A DNA stretch of 64,000 nt from positions 62,001 to 126,000 of the forward strand of contig NZ_WNXQ01000007.1 in the NCBI RefSeq assembly GCF_009789075.1, given 5' to 3'. This document shows, piece by piece, positions 8,917-18,232 of the stretch. Every line of letters begins with the position of its first letter. The first letter of the stretch is position 1. The position numbers and the translations under genes are program-made. The notes under the pieces are model-generated. The model was given only the letters and a program-made list of their open reading frames with translations. It had not been told where the DNA came from and did not search any database. The DNA comes from Pseudooceanicola pacificus. Its GTDB lineage: Bacteria > Pseudomonadota > Alphaproteobacteria > Rhodobacterales > Rhodobacteraceae.

Positions 8917-9879
8917 TCATCTCCGCCACCCGCCGGTCAACAGCGCCTCGGCCTCGGCCACAAGGCGGGCGGGAATCTCGGCGGCGCCGGGCAGGTCGCG
9001 GATCACGCCGATCCCCTCGCCCACGATGGCCGGGGCGGTGTCGATATCCCCCGCATCGGCGGCCCGGGCAAAGGCCGCTTTTTCCGCCGCGTTGCCCGCC
9101 AGCCCCGGCAGGTCGCCCTGCCACCTGTCGATGAACGGGTTGCGCATGGTCCGCAGGTCGAACCGGGCGGGCCAGTCGATCCCGCGCGCCACGTCGATGA
9201 CCGAGCCGCGCAGGGTCGCATCGCCATCCGCCTCAAGCGCCGCGCGCTTCTGCGCCTCGGGCACCAGCGATTCCGCCGTGGCCCAGAAGCGGGTGCCGCA
9301 AAGCACGCCCTCGGCCCCCAGCATCAGCGCCGCCGCCAGCCCCCGGCCATCGGCAATGCCACCGGCGGCCAGCAGGATCGTGTCGGGCGCGGCGGCGGCG
9401 AGGTAATCCGCCACCTCGGGCACCAGCGTCAGGGTCGCGCGTTTTGCGCCGTGCCCGCCCGCTTCGGTCCCCTGGGCGACGATGACAGCGGCACCGGCCG
9501 CGACCGCGCGGCGGGCATCCTCGACACTCTGAACCTGGGCGAAGAGCGGCACGCCTGCCCCGGCGATGGCCGCGGCATGGGGCACCGGGTCGCCGAAGCT
9601 GAGGAAGACGGCGCGCGGGCGGCGCTCCAGCACCTCCTCCAGCAGCCCCGGCGCCTGGTCGAGCTTCCAGGTGATGAAGCCCATGCCCACGGCGGCATTC
9701 CCCGCCGCGTCCAGTTCCGCGCGGATCCAGTCGCGGTCGCAATAGCCCCCGCCGATCAGGCCCAGCCCGCCGCCCGCCGTCACGGCAGCGGCAAGCCGTC
9801 CGCCCCCGGCGCGGGCCATCGGCGCGCTGACAACCGGATGGTCGAGGCCGAAACGGTCCGTCAGTCTGGTCGAGATCAT
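8917..9879 (-). CDS. nitronate monooxygenase family protein (FMN-dependent)
   Basis: A 320-residue TIM-barrel flavoprotein of the nitronate monooxygenase / 2-nitropropane dioxygenase family. Recognisable elements are the N-terminal PVVSAPMARAGGGRLAAAV, AQGTEAGGHGA (with the family's active-site histidine region), the phosphate-binding LLAAGGIADGRGLAAAL, and GAEGVLCGTRFWAT. Homologues oxidise toxic nitronates such as propionate 3-nitronate; many remain uncharacterised. It sits between mccB and mccA, 15 bp after mccB, an unusual insertion that suggests co-regulation with leucine degradation, though no step there is known to need it. Confidence 0.88.
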   Translation of the reverse strand: MISTRLTDRFGLDHPVVSAPMARAGGGRLAAAVTAGGGLGLIGGGYCDRDWIRAELDAAGNAAVGMGFITWKLDQAPGLLEEVLERRPRAVFLSFGDPVPHAAAIAGAGVPLFAQVQSVEDARRAVAAGAAVIVAQGTEAGGHGAKRATLTLVPEVADYLAAAAPDTILLAAGGIADGRGLAAALMLGAEGVLCGTRFWATAESLVPEAQKRAALEADGDATLRGSVIDVARGIDWPARFDLRTMRNPFIDRWQGDLPGLAGNAAEKAAFARAADAGDIDTAPAIVGEGIGVIRDLPGAAEIPARLVAEAEALLTGGWRR

Positions 9880-9894
9880 GGCCAGCCCTCCAAT

Positions 9895-11499
9895 CTACAT
9901 CCGGAACACGCCAAAGCGCGTGTCCTCGATCGGCGCGTTCAGGCTGGCCCGCAGGCTGAGCGCCAGCACGGATCGGGTCTTGCGCGGGTCGATGATCCCG
10001 TCATCCCAGAGCCGGGCCGAGGCATAGAGCGGATGGGACTGGCGTTCGAACATTTCGATGGTGGGGCGTTTGAATTCGGCCTCCTCCTCTGGCGACCAGG
10101 TGCCGCCCGCGCGTTCGATGGCATCGCGGCGCACGGTGGCCAGCACGCCCGCCGCCTGCGGCCCGCCCATGACAGAGACCCGCGAGATCGGCCAGGACCA
10201 CATGAAGCGCGGCTGATAAGCCCTTCCCGCCATGCCATAATTTCCCGCACCGAAAGAGCCGCCGACAACCATCGTGATCTTGGGAACCGAGGTGGTGGCC
10301 ACGGCGGTCACCATCTTGGCCCCGTGGCGGGCGATCCCCTCGTTCTCGTATTTCCGGCCAACAATGAAGCCGGTGATGTTCTGCAGGAACACCAGGGGGA
10401 TGTTCCGCTGCGAGCAGATCTCGATAAAATGCGTGCCCTTCTGGGCGGACTCGCTGAAAAGCACGCCGTTGTTGGCGATGATGCCGACCGGGCAGCCCTC
10501 GACATGGGCGAAGCCGGTTACCAGCGTCTCGCCAAAGCGCGCCTTGAACTCGTCGAAACGCGAACCGTCGACCACCCGGGCGATCAGCTCGCGGATGTCA
10601 TAGGGCGTGCGCAGGTCGGGCGGCACGACACCCAGCAGGTCCTCGGGGTCATAGGCCGGGGCCTCGGCCGCCTGCCATTGCACGCCCTGCCAGGGCACGC
10701 GGTTCAGCGAGGCGACGGCCTGCCGGGCCAGCGCCAGGGCATGGCCGTCATCCTCGGCCAGGTAATCGGCCACGCCCGACAGGCGGGTGTGCACGTCGCC
10801 GCCGCCCAGTTCCTCGGCGGACACGACCTCTCCGGTTGCGGCCTTCACCAGCGGCGGGCCGGCCAGGAAGATCGTGCCCTGCTCCTTGACGATGATCGTG
10901 ACGTCGGACATCGCGGGGACATAGGCGCCCCCGGCGGTGCAGGAGCCCATGACGACGGCGATCTGCGGGATTCCCTTCGCGCTCATCCGCGCCTGGTTGT
11001 AGAAGATGCGACCAAAGTGATCGCGGTCGGGAAAGACCTCGTCCTGGTTCGGCAGATTGGCCCCGCCGCTGTCGACCAGGTAGATGCAGGGCAGAAGATT
11101 TTCCCCGGCTATCTCCTGCGCCCGCAAGTGTTTTTTCACGGTGACGGGATAGTAGGTGCCGCCCTTCACGGTGGCGTCGTTGCAGACCACCATGACATCG
11201 CGCCCGGCGACCTGGCCGATGCCCGCGATCAGCCCGGCGCCCGGCGCCGCGCCGTCGTACATGCCATGCGCGGCGGTTGCGCCGATTTCCAGGAAGGGCG
11301 AGCCGGGGTCGAGCAGGTTGGCCACCCGGTCCCGGGGCAGCATCTTGCCGCGTGAGATATGCCGCTCGCGCGCCTTGCCGCCCCCGCCCTCGGCCGCCAG
11401 TTGGGCCGCTTCGCGCACGATTTCAATGGCTTCCATGTGGCCCTTGACGTTTGCGCGGAACTCTTCCGACCCGGTCAGGGCCTTCGAGACCAGTTTCAT
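9895..11499 (-). CDS. mccB: methylcrotonyl-CoA carboxylase beta (carboxyltransferase) subunit
   Basis: Carboxyltransferase partner of MccA, 534 residues, transferring CO2 from biotin to 3-methylcrotonyl-CoA. Family signatures are [72 protein letters not shown] and, near the C-terminus, [18 protein letters not shown]. The YLVDSGGA and NLPNQ segments are typical of MCC beta. The start overlaps the acyl-CoA synthetase stop by four bases (ATGA). Confidence 0.95.
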   Translation of the reverse strand: MKLVSKALTGSEEFRANVKGHMEAIEIVREAAQLAAEGGGGKARERHISRGKMLPRDRVANLLDPGSPFLEIGATAAHGMYDGAAPGAGLIAGIGQVAGRDVMVVCNDATVKGGTYYPVTVKKHLRAQEIAGENLLPCIYLVDSGGANLPNQDEVFPDRDHFGRIFYNQARMSAKGIPQIAVVMGSCTAGGAYVPAMSDVTIIVKEQGTIFLAGPPLVKAATGEVVSAEELGGGDVHTRLSGVADYLAEDDGHALALARQAVASLNRVPWQGVQWQAAEAPAYDPEDLLGVVPPDLRTPYDIRELIARVVDGSRFDEFKARFGETLVTGFAHVEGCPVGIIANNGVLFSESAQKGTHFIEICSQRNIPLVFLQNITGFIVGRKYENEGIARHGAKMVTAVATTSVPKITMVVGGSFGAGNYGMAGRAYQPRFMWSWPISRVSVMGGPQAAGVLATVRRDAIERAGGTWSPEEEAEFKRPTIEMFERQSHPLYASARLWDDGIIDPRKTRSVLALSLRASLNAPIEDTRFGVFRM

Positions 11500-13055
11500 G
11501 CCATCACCTCCCGGGCCGCACGGGCCTTCAATTCCTTGCGGATCACCTTGCCGGTCACGGTCATCGGCAGGGCCGCGACAAATGCCACCTCGCGCGGGCG
11601 GGAATAGCTGGCCAGCCGCGCGCCCACATGGGCCATCAGCTCTTCCGCCAGCGCGTCCGACGCTTCAACTCCGTCCCGCAACACAATGTAAGCTTTCACG
11701 ATTTCCGTTCTCAGCGCATCCGGCTTGCCGATCACGCCGCAGGTCGCCACGGCGGGATGTTTCAGCAGGCAGTCCTCGATCTCGGCCGGGCCGATGCGGT
11801 ACCCCGCGCTGGTGATCACGTCATCCTCGCGGCCGAGGAAACGCAGCACGCCCTCGGCCATCACGCCCCGGTCGCCGGTCAGCATCCACTCGCCCCGGAA
11901 CTTCGCCGCCGTCTCCTGCGGTTTGTGCCAGTATTCCAGCAGCATGGAGGCCGAGCCGCGTTTCACCGCCACGTCGCCCTCGCCCTCCACCGGCTGGCCG
12001 CCCGGCCCGATCACGGCCACCTCGTGCCCCGGCACGGGCCGCCCGATGGCACCCGGCACCACCGGGTAGAGCGCGGCGCAGGCCGAGACGATCATGTTGC
12101 ATTCCGTCTGGCCGTAGAATTCGTTGATGGTGAGTCCAAGCGCCCGGCGCCCCCAGTCCAGCATCTCGGCCCCCAGGGGCTCGCCGCCGCTGGCAACAGT
12201 CCGCAACCCGGCGATCCCCGCATCCGCCGCCTTCAGCATCCTGAGGGCGGTTGGCGGGAAAAACACATTTCGGACAGAGGCTTCGGCGATGATCCTGCGA
12301 CATTCCGCGACCTCGAACTTGGCCATCCGCGCGGCGACCACCGGCACGCCAAGCGCGAGGCCCGGCATCAGCACGTCGAACAGCCCGCCGATCCAGGCCC
12401 AGTCCGCCGGGGTCCAGAGGCAATCGCCCTCCTGGCCCAGCAGATCGTGCGACAGTTCGACCCCCGGCAGATGGCCGGTCAGCAGCCGGTGCCCGTGCAG
12501 CGCGCCCTTGGGGCTGCCCGTGGTGCCGCTGGTGTAGATCAGCACCGCCGGGTCCTCGGGGCCTGTCTCCCCGGTCGGGCAGATGCCGTCGGGCAGTTCC
12601 GCCGCCTCGGGCACCAGCGCGGCAAGGCCCAGGGGCGCCAGCATGCGCTGCCCCTCGTCATCGGCCACCACGATCCGGGCGCCGGAATCGCGCAGCCGGC
12701 TGGCCAGGGCGTCCTCGCGGAACAGCTTGAACAGCGGCACCGAGATCGCCCCGATCTTCCACGCCGCGATATGGGCCGCCGCGCACCAGGCATCCTGCGA
12801 GCGCAGCACGCCCACCCGGTCGCCCCGCCCGACGCCCATGTCGCGCAGCGCCAGCGCCAGCCGTTCGGCCATTTCGCGCAGCGCGGCGTAGGACACATCG
12901 CGCCGCCGCGTGCCCGTCAGGTCGATCACCGCCGTGCGCGAGGGATCGCGCTCTGCCCAGTGGTCGCAGACCTGCGCCGCCATGTTCAGGCGCACCGGCA
13001 GGTCCCAGCGGAATCCGGCGCGGATCTCGTCATATGTCCGGTCATGGCTCAGCAT
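11496..13055 (-). CDS. AMP-binding acyl-CoA synthetase (medium-chain / ACSM-like)
   Basis: ANL-superfamily ligase of 519 residues that would activate a carboxylic acid to its CoA thioester through an acyl-adenylate. The P-loop is [11 protein letters not shown] at 174-184; later motifs are [20 protein letters not shown], the hinge [18 protein letters not shown], and the catalytic lysine region [11 protein letters not shown] near the C-terminus. Its place between isovaleryl-CoA dehydrogenase and mccB suggests a branched short- or medium-chain acid such as isovalerate. Start at 13055 overlaps the 106-residue gene upstream. Confidence 0.9.
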   Translation of the reverse strand: MLSHDRTYDEIRAGFRWDLPVRLNMAAQVCDHWAERDPSRTAVIDLTGTRRRDVSYAALREMAERLALALRDMGVGRGDRVGVLRSQDAWCAAAHIAAWKIGAISVPLFKLFREDALASRLRDSGARIVVADDEGQRMLAPLGLAALVPEAAELPDGICPTGETGPEDPAVLIYTSGTTGSPKGALHGHRLLTGHLPGVELSHDLLGQEGDCLWTPADWAWIGGLFDVLMPGLALGVPVVAARMAKFEVAECRRIIAEASVRNVFFPPTALRMLKAADAGIAGLRTVASGGEPLGAEMLDWGRRALGLTINEFYGQTECNMIVSACAALYPVVPGAIGRPVPGHEVAVIGPGGQPVEGEGDVAVKRGSASMLLEYWHKPQETAAKFRGEWMLTGDRGVMAEGVLRFLGREDDVITSAGYRIGPAEIEDCLLKHPAVATCGVIGKPDALRTEIVKAYIVLRDGVEASDALAEELMAHVGARLASYSRPREVAFVAALPMTVTGKVIRKELKARAAREVMA

Positions 13056-13362
13056 CGCGATACGGGCTCCGGATCCGCATGCGGCCCCAGTCGTCCAGGC
13101 CGATCTCGTAACCCTGTCCCGGCGGCAGGTGCCCCGGCAGGCAGGTCACGATCAGCCAGCCGCCGCGCGTTCCGTCCGGTTTGGCACTGCAGTCCGTGGC
13201 CTTGGGCGCGTGGCCGCGATCCCGCTCCATCCGCAGGTAATGCTCCACCGTCCGCGCCACCGCGTCGCTTTCGCTGCGGGTGGCATGGTGCCAGCCGAAC
13301 CGCAGGCCAAGGAAGGCCGCGGCGGCCAGCAGGGCCAGCAGGCCGATGCGGGCGGGGCGCAT
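13042..13362 (-). CDS. small membrane-anchored protein of unknown function
   Basis: A 106-residue protein with one N-terminal hydrophobic segment (about 5-20, IGLLALLAAAAFLGLRF), probably a membrane anchor or uncleaved signal, then a hydrophilic domain with two cysteines (CSAKPDG and VTCLPGH) that could form a disulfide outside the cytoplasm, ending GYEIGLDDWGRMRI. It follows the isovaleryl-CoA dehydrogenase stop by three bases and overlaps the acyl-CoA synthetase start by 14 bp, so it is embedded in the operon. I do not recognise the family. The frame is preferred over the neighbouring one (13049-13369) because it gives a coherent anchor. Confidence 0.65.
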   Translation of the reverse strand: MRPARIGLLALLAAAAFLGLRFGWHHATRSESDAVARTVEHYLRMERDRGHAPKATDCSAKPDGTRGGWLIVTCLPGHLPPGQGYEIGLDDWGRMRIRSPYRDAEP

Positions 13363-13365
13363 CGC

Positions 13366-14529
13366 TCATCCCATCTGGCCCATAAGTTCCCGCCCGATCA
13401 GCATCCGGCGGATCTCGGACGTGCCCGCCCCGATCTCCATCAGCTTGGCATCGCGGAAGATGCGGCCCACGGGATTGTCGTTCAGGTAGCCCGCGCCGCC
13501 AAAGGCCTGCACCGCCTGATGGGCGACAACCATCGCCTCTTCCGAGGCATAGAGCACGCAGGCCGCCGCGTCCTGGCGCGTGACCTCGCCCCGGTCGCAG
13601 GCCTTGGCGACCTCGTAGACATAGGCGCGGGCCGAATTCATCTTGGTGTACATGTCGGCGATCTTGCCCTGCATCAGCTGGAAGGTCCCGATCGGCTGGC
13701 CGAACTGCTTGCGCTCGGCCATATAGGGCATCACCTCGTCCAGGCAGGCCGCCATGATCCCCGTGCCGATCCCCGACAGCACGACACGCTCGTAATCCAG
13801 GCCCGACATCAGGACGCGCACGCCCTTGCCCTCTTCGCCCAGGATGTTCTCGAACGGCACCTCGACATCTTCGAAGATCAGCTCGGCCGTGTTGGACCCG
13901 CGCATGCCCAGCTTGTCGAAATGTTTCGAGGTGGAAAAGCCGGTCATCGACTTTTCGATCAGAAAGGCGGTGATCCCCTTGGACCCGGCATCGGGGTCGG
14001 TCTTGGCATAGACGACCAGCGTGTCGGCATCGGGACCGTTGGTGATCCAGTATTTGTTGCCGTTCAGCCGGTAGTGATCGTTGCGCTTCTCGGCGCGCAG
14101 CTTCATCGACACGACGTCCGAACCGGCCGAAGGCTCGCTCATCGCCAGCGCGCCCACATGCGCACCCGAGATCAGGCCTGGCAGGTATTTCGCCTTCTGC
14201 TCCGGCGTGCCGTTCAGGTTGATCTGGTTCACGCAGAGGTTGGAATGCGCCCCGTAGGACAGGGAGACCGAGGCCGAGGCGCGCGCGATCTCTTCCACCG
14301 CGACCGTATGGGCCAGGTAGCCCAGCCCCGCGCCGCCGTATTCCTCGGGCACGGTGACGCCCAGCAGGCCCATCTCGCCCAGCTCTGTCCAGAGCTCGGG
14401 AGGGAAGGTGTTGGAGGCGTCGATCTCGGCCGCGATCGGCCTGATCCTGTCCTGCGCCCAGCGATGCACCGCCTCGCGCAGCGCATTCACGTCCTCGCCC
14501 AGATCGAACCGCATGGACCCGGTGAACAT
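13366..14529 (-). CDS. ivd: isovaleryl-CoA dehydrogenase
   Basis: FAD-dependent acyl-CoA dehydrogenase of 387 residues oxidising isovaleryl-CoA to 3-methylcrotonyl-CoA, the step before MCC. Signatures are [58 protein letters not shown], and [23 protein letters not shown]. The catalytic base is predicted as Glu247 in [13 protein letters not shown], the location used by isovaleryl-CoA dehydrogenases instead of the C-terminal glutamate of short/medium-chain enzymes. The ATG at 14529 has GGAGG nine bases upstream. It is the first gene of the leucine operon and has a palindrome 20 bp upstream. Confidence 0.95.
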   Translation of the reverse strand: MFTGSMRFDLGEDVNALREAVHRWAQDRIRPIAAEIDASNTFPPELWTELGEMGLLGVTVPEEYGGAGLGYLAHTVAVEEIARASASVSLSYGAHSNLCVNQINLNGTPEQKAKYLPGLISGAHVGALAMSEPSAGSDVVSMKLRAEKRNDHYRLNGNKYWITNGPDADTLVVYAKTDPDAGSKGITAFLIEKSMTGFSTSKHFDKLGMRGSNTAELIFEDVEVPFENILGEEGKGVRVLMSGLDYERVVLSGIGTGIMAACLDEVMPYMAERKQFGQPIGTFQLMQGKIADMYTKMNSARAYVYEVAKACDRGEVTRQDAAACVLYASEEAMVVAHQAVQAFGGAGYLNDNPVGRIFRDAKLMEIGAGTSEIRRMLIGRELMGQMG

Positions 14530-14548
14530 CGGCGCCTCCTCCAGCTTA

Positions 14549-14564
14549 ATGAACACTTGTTCAT
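14549..14564. promoter_or_regulatory. 16-bp palindrome, probable operator of the leucine degradation operon
   Basis: ATGAACA and TGTTCAT form a perfect inverted repeat with a 2-bp centre (CT), 20-35 bp upstream of the isovaleryl-CoA dehydrogenase ATG. The size and near-zero spacing fit a TetR-family operator. No regulator gene is adjacent. A TTGACC hexamer on the minus strand (14594-14589) further upstream could be the -35 element, but no good -10 is obvious. Confidence 0.6.
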
Positions 14565-14673
14565 ATTGCTCGCATATTGCCCGGACCGGGTCAAGCGGCT
14601 GGAACATCCGCCGGGCGCCGTGCGTTGCACCGGCAAGCGCATCCCTGCAGGATGCCAAGGAAAGGACCCTGTC

Positions 14674-15153
14674 ATGAAAGACCTGACGCAAGACCAGAAA
14701 GACGCCTTCTGGGACCGAATCGACGATGTCACCGCCGGCATGCTGCACACCGATGGCGACCGGGTGGTGCCAATGTCGCATTTCACCGATCCCGCGCGCC
14801 GCGCGCTGTGGTTCATCACCGCCGAGGGCACCGAATGCCACAGGGCCGCGCAGTCCGGGTCATCCGTGCAGTATGTCGTCGCGGATGACAGTGCCCGTAT
14901 CTATGCGCGGGTCGAGGGGCGGCTGAGCGTTTCGGACGACAAGGCCAAGCTCGACGCGCTCTGGTCGCCGGTGGCCGCCGCCTGGTTCAAGGACGGGCGC
15001 GAAGATGCCAATGTGCGGCTGGTGCAGTTCACCCCCGCCCGGGCCGAGGTCTGGCTGACCGAGGGCGGCGCCGGGTTCCTCTACCAGATCGCCAGGGCCA
15101 GCCTGACCGGCAAGACGCCCGATGCGGGCGATCACGGCGTGGTGCGGTTCTGA
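14674..15153 (+). CDS. pyridoxamine 5'-phosphate oxidase-like (general stress 26-type) flavin-binding protein
   Basis: A 159-residue protein with the split-barrel fold of the PNPOx-like superfamily. The sequence begins with an amphipathic helix ([19 protein letters not shown]), then strands such as [42 protein letters not shown], and the [12 protein letters not shown] motif typical of general stress protein 26. These proteins usually bind FMN or F420. It is transcribed away from ivd and overlaps the next gene by one base (TGATG), so the two form an operon. The physiological substrate is unknown. Confidence 0.85.
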   Translation: MKDLTQDQKDAFWDRIDDVTAGMLHTDGDRVVPMSHFTDPARRALWFITAEGTECHRAAQSGSSVQYVVADDSARIYARVEGRLSVSDDKAKLDALWSPVAAAWFKDGREDANVRLVQFTPARAEVWLTEGGAGFLYQIARASLTGKTPDAGDHGVVRF

Positions 15154-15626
15154 TGCGCGCGGCGCTCTGTGCGGCGGCCCTGGCTGCCGCGGTCGCCTCT
15201 CCGGTTGCGGCGGAACAGGTGGGCGAGGTCGGGGTCGACTGGATCGGCAACGACATCATAATCGAGGCGGTCAACGACCCCGAGGTCGAGGGCGTGACCT
15301 GTCATGTCGCCTATTTCGACCGTGGCCTGATCGACCGGCTGTCCAAGGGGAACTGGTTCGAGGACCCCTCGAACGCCTCCATCGCCTGCCGCCAGACCGG
15401 GCCGATCACCATCGGCGACATCGACCGGAGCGAGGAAGGCGAGGACGTCTTTCGCACCTCGCGCTCGATCATCCTGAAGTCGCTGCGGGTGAAACGGATC
15501 TATGACGCGAAGAACAAGACGCTGATCTATCTGGCCCATGCGGCAGAGCTGACGGACGGGTCGGCGAAGCTGGCGATCTCGACGGTGCCTCTGTGGAACG
15601 CGGGTGAGGTGAAGGGGCTGGAGTGA
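15153..15626 (+). CDS. CreA family periplasmic protein
   Basis: A 157-residue exported protein: residues 1-20 are a signal peptide ending VASPVAA, followed by the CreA-type core with WIGNDIIIEAVNDPEVEGVTCHVAYFDRGL, then SNASIACRQTGPI and a RSIILKSLRVKRIYD region. Two cysteines could pair outside the cytoplasm. CreA proteins are widespread in Proteobacteria but their role is unknown despite the catabolite-regulation name. It is translationally coupled to the PNPOx-like gene. Confidence 0.88.
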   Translation: MRAALCAAALAAAVASPVAAEQVGEVGVDWIGNDIIIEAVNDPEVEGVTCHVAYFDRGLIDRLSKGNWFEDPSNASIACRQTGPITIGDIDRSEEGEDVFRTSRSIILKSLRVKRIYDAKNKTLIYLAHAAELTDGSAKLAISTVPLWNAGEVKGLE

Positions 15627-15719
15627 GGGCGGGGGCGACGCCCGCCTGCGCGTCGCGCGTTCGGATCTGAAACGGAGGTCCGGAGCGATTCCGAGAGGGA
15701 TTTTTCCCCCGGGGAGGAC

Positions 15720-15884
15720 GCACCGCACAAAAGCGGAACCGTCCCGCCCGGCGGTCCGCCGAGCGTCACCCGCCTGCGATTGGCGCATTCTGACCTGAAA
15801 CGCTCCACTGGAGCGTGTTCGGGACAGTCTTCACCCATGCACCCGGAAGGAAGCACCGCACATAAGCGGAACCGTCACGCCCGG
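15720..15884. repeat. imperfect direct repeat, two copies about 133 bp apart
   Basis: The core GCACCGCACA-A/T-AAGCGGAACC, continuing GTC-C/A-CGCCCGG, occurs at 15720-15751 and 15853-15884 with two differences in 32 bp. Weaker similarity extends about 60 bp upstream of each copy (CTGAAACG, GGAGCG, GGGA, CCGG-GGA). Before copy 2 there is a perfect palindrome CGCTCCA-C-TGGAGCG (15801-15815). No gene is seen in the 548-bp gap between the CreA-like and DegT genes. Confidence 0.75.
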
Positions 15885-15893
15885 CCGCAGGCC

Positions 15894-16024
15894 GGGCGGC
15901 GCCCGACCCTCCCCCCGGGAGGGCGCTTGGCGATGTCATACGCCGCATTTCCGGCATCAATGCTTGCTTGCGAAGCGTCGAGCACCAGCCGGGGCGCATG
16001 CCCTCCCAGGGTCGGGCGCCGCCC
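15894..16024. repeat. 17-bp perfect inverted repeat enclosing 97 bp (MITE-like or structured RNA)
   Basis: GGGCGGCGCCCGACCCT at 15894-15910 is exactly complementary to 16008-16024. Inside the arms, GGGAGGGC near 15917 is matched by GCCCTCCC just before the right arm, lengthening the pairing imperfectly. The 97-bp interior has no open frame of interest. The arrangement fits a miniature mobile element, a dispersed intergenic repeat, or a structured transcript. No clear target-site duplication was seen. Confidence 0.75.
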
Positions 16025-16174
16025 TCCGTACGCACGCTCACGCGCAGGAGAACCCGGTGAGCAACGCGAAGATCGGTGTGGAGAGGACAAGACTAGGCTG
16101 GCAGCCCGTCTCAGCCCAGGAACCTATCGGCCACAGGACTCGGCCACACGACCGGACGCCCCCACCCGCCGGCC

Positions 16175-17374
16175 CTACTCCGCCGCCATCCCCTGCTGAA
16201 CCGCGGCCACCTCGGCCCGGATGATCCGGGCCAGCAGCGCGCAGTCCTCCAGCGAGAAGGTCAGCGGCAGGCGCATGTCCATGATCCCGCGCAGGATGCG
16301 GTCGGTCGCGGGCATCCGCTCGACCGGGGCATAGCGCCAGGAATCGTAGCGCGAGGTAAAGGCCGTGGGCTCGGCCCCGCCGAACCACTTCAGCTCCACC
16401 CCCCGGGCGGCACAGCGCGACAGGACCTCGCCGATCGCCCGCTCGGTCCAGTCCAGCAGCAGGAACTGGATCGACGATCCGACATAGACCTCGGCCCCGG
16501 GCCGGTCGATCACCGTCAGGCCGGGCGTGCCGCGCAGCCCCTCCTCGACCAGCTGATACCGTTCGGTCCAGGCGGCGCATTGTTCGGTCAGCCGCCGCAG
16601 CTGCGGGCGCAGGATCGCGGCGCGCAGGTTGTCCATCCGGCCCGAGACATTGGGCGTGACGTATTTCACCCGCTCGAAGACCTCCGGCCCCGGCGCGGCC
16701 AGATGACGGCCGTAGAGCATGTAGCTGCCCGACAGGATCACCGCGCGGGCCATCACCTCGTCATCATCCGAGATCAGGAACCCGCCCTCGCCCGAATTCA
16801 TATGCTTGTAGGTCTGGGTGGAATAACACCCGATCAGCCCGTGTCGCCCGGACATCACGCCATTCCAGGTGGCGCCCATCGTGTGGGCGCAGTCCTCGAT
16901 CACCACCACCCCGGCGGCATCGCAGATCGCCATCAGCCGGTCCATGTCGCAGATATGCCCGCGCATATGCGACAGCAGCAGCACCCGGGCGCGGTCCACC
17001 TTAGCGGCCAGATCATCCAGGTCGATGGTCAGCGCCTCGGTCACGCCGACATAGACCGGCACCGCGCCCATCGAGGCAATCGCCCCCGGCACCGGTGCCA
17101 GCGTGAAGGCGTTCGACAGCACCGCATCGCCCGGCTTCACCCCGACCGCGCGCAGCGCCGTCGCCATCGCATGCCCGCCCGAGGCCACGGCCAGCGCATA
17201 GCGCGACCCCATGGCGGCGGCGAATTCCTGTTCCAGCAGCGCGACCTCGCCCACCTCTCCGGCGGCGACGTTGTAACGGTGCAGGCGGCCGTGGCGCAGC
17301 ACGGCAAGCGCGGCCTCGATCCCTTCTTCCGGGATCGGCTCCTGCTGGGTGAAACTGCCGGTGAAACGCTCCAT
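16175..17374 (-). CDS. DegT/DnrJ/EryC1/StrS family PLP-dependent aminotransferase
   Basis: A 399-residue aminotransferase of the sugar-aminotransferase family. Fold type I features are visible: SGGHAMATALRAVGVKPGD (cofactor phosphate region), the aspartate in VVVIEDCAHTMGATW, and the PLP lysine in STQTYKHMNSGEGGFL. Most relatives transaminate nucleotide-linked keto-sugars for surface polysaccharides or secondary metabolites. No sugar biosynthesis partners adjoin it; the next gene on the strand is a phosphatase 48 bp upstream. The substrate is therefore open. Confidence 0.88.
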   Translation of the reverse strand: MERFTGSFTQQEPIPEEGIEAALAVLRHGRLHRYNVAAGEVGEVALLEQEFAAAMGSRYALAVASGGHAMATALRAVGVKPGDAVLSNAFTLAPVPGAIASMGAVPVYVGVTEALTIDLDDLAAKVDRARVLLLSHMRGHICDMDRLMAICDAAGVVVIEDCAHTMGATWNGVMSGRHGLIGCYSTQTYKHMNSGEGGFLISDDDEVMARAVILSGSYMLYGRHLAAPGPEVFERVKYVTPNVSGRMDNLRAAILRPQLRRLTEQCAAWTERYQLVEEGLRGTPGLTVIDRPGAEVYVGSSIQFLLLDWTERAIGEVLSRCAARGVELKWFGGAEPTAFTSRYDSWRYAPVERMPATDRILRGIMDMRLPLTFSLEDCALLARIIRAEVAAVQQGMAAE

Positions 17375-17422
17375 GCGCCATCCTTCGCGCCGCGTGGCGG
17401 CGGCGTCAATGGGCGATGACGC

Positions 17423-18091
17423 TCAGGCGAAGAGCCGCGCCACCACGCCGGGCAGCTCATCGAAATGGCCGATGATCGCCTCGGGCTCCAGCGCCGCCAT
17501 GTCGCCCCCCGCCGGGCCAAAGCCCACGAGGACACAGGGCACGCCCGCCGCCCGCGCGGTGTCCCGGTCGGTGCGGCTGTCGCCGATCAGGCAGGCGCGC
17601 AGGGGATCGCCGCCCGCCCGGCGCACGGCCTCGCGCAGCGGCGCCGGATCGGGCTTGCGCACCGCCAGCGTGTCAGAGCCGACGAGCGAGGCAAAGGCGT
17701 CGCGCACCCCCAGCCGGGTCAGCAGCAGTTGCGCCAGCCCCTCGGGCTTGTTGGTGCAGATGCCGACCGCATGGCCCTGCTCCACCAGCCGCGCCACCGC
17801 CGCCATCGCGCCGGGATAGATCGCCGTATGGGTGTCGATCGCCGCGCCGTAATGGCCCAGCAGAACGGGATAGAGCCGGTCGACCTCGGCCTCGTCCCCC
17901 TCGCGTCCGATGCGGCCCATGCCAAGGCGCAGCATCGCCCGCCCGCCGTTCAGCGCCGTGCCGGCATCGGCCGGGCCCAGCACATCCCCCGCGCCGATGT
18001 CGCGAAAACAGGCATTGGCCGCCGCCAGCAGGTCGCCGCTGGTATCGGCCAGCGTTCCGTCGAGATCGAAGATCACCGTGACCGGCACCAT
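17423..18091 (-). CDS. gph: phosphoglycolate phosphatase-like HAD hydrolase
   Basis: A 222-residue HAD-superfamily phosphatase. Motif I is FDLDGTLADT with the nucleophilic Asp and acid/base Asp; motif II is ICTNKPEG; motif III is the lysine in VRKPDPAPL; motif IV is LIGDSRTDRDTA. The cap domain lies between residues about 18 and 85. Length and motif spacing match bacterial Gph, which removes 2-phosphoglycolate, but other phosphorylated substrates cannot be excluded. It is divergent from glmU across a 141-bp gap. Confidence 0.85.
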   Translation of the reverse strand: MVPVTVIFDLDGTLADTSGDLLAAANACFRDIGAGDVLGPADAGTALNGGRAMLRLGMGRIGREGDEAEVDRLYPVLLGHYGAAIDTHTAIYPGAMAAVARLVEQGHAVGICTNKPEGLAQLLLTRLGVRDAFASLVGSDTLAVRKPDPAPLREAVRRAGGDPLRACLIGDSRTDRDTARAAGVPCVLVGFGPAGGDMAALEPEAIIGHFDELPGVVARLFA

Positions 18092-18232
18092 ATCTGCCCC
18101 CTGTGGCGGAAAATCGCGCAGCCCTTGTCACAGGCCGCAATCAAACGTTAACCGTGGCTCCCTTGCACGGGCCTGCCATCCGGATAAAACGGGCTGAAGC
18201 CAAGAACAACCCGGAAGGCGCCACAGGCATCC

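Noticed and set aside
8644-11355. Long plus-strand open frame across the nitronate monooxygenase and mccB
   Set aside because: Antisense shadow of conserved genes; no recognisable domain.
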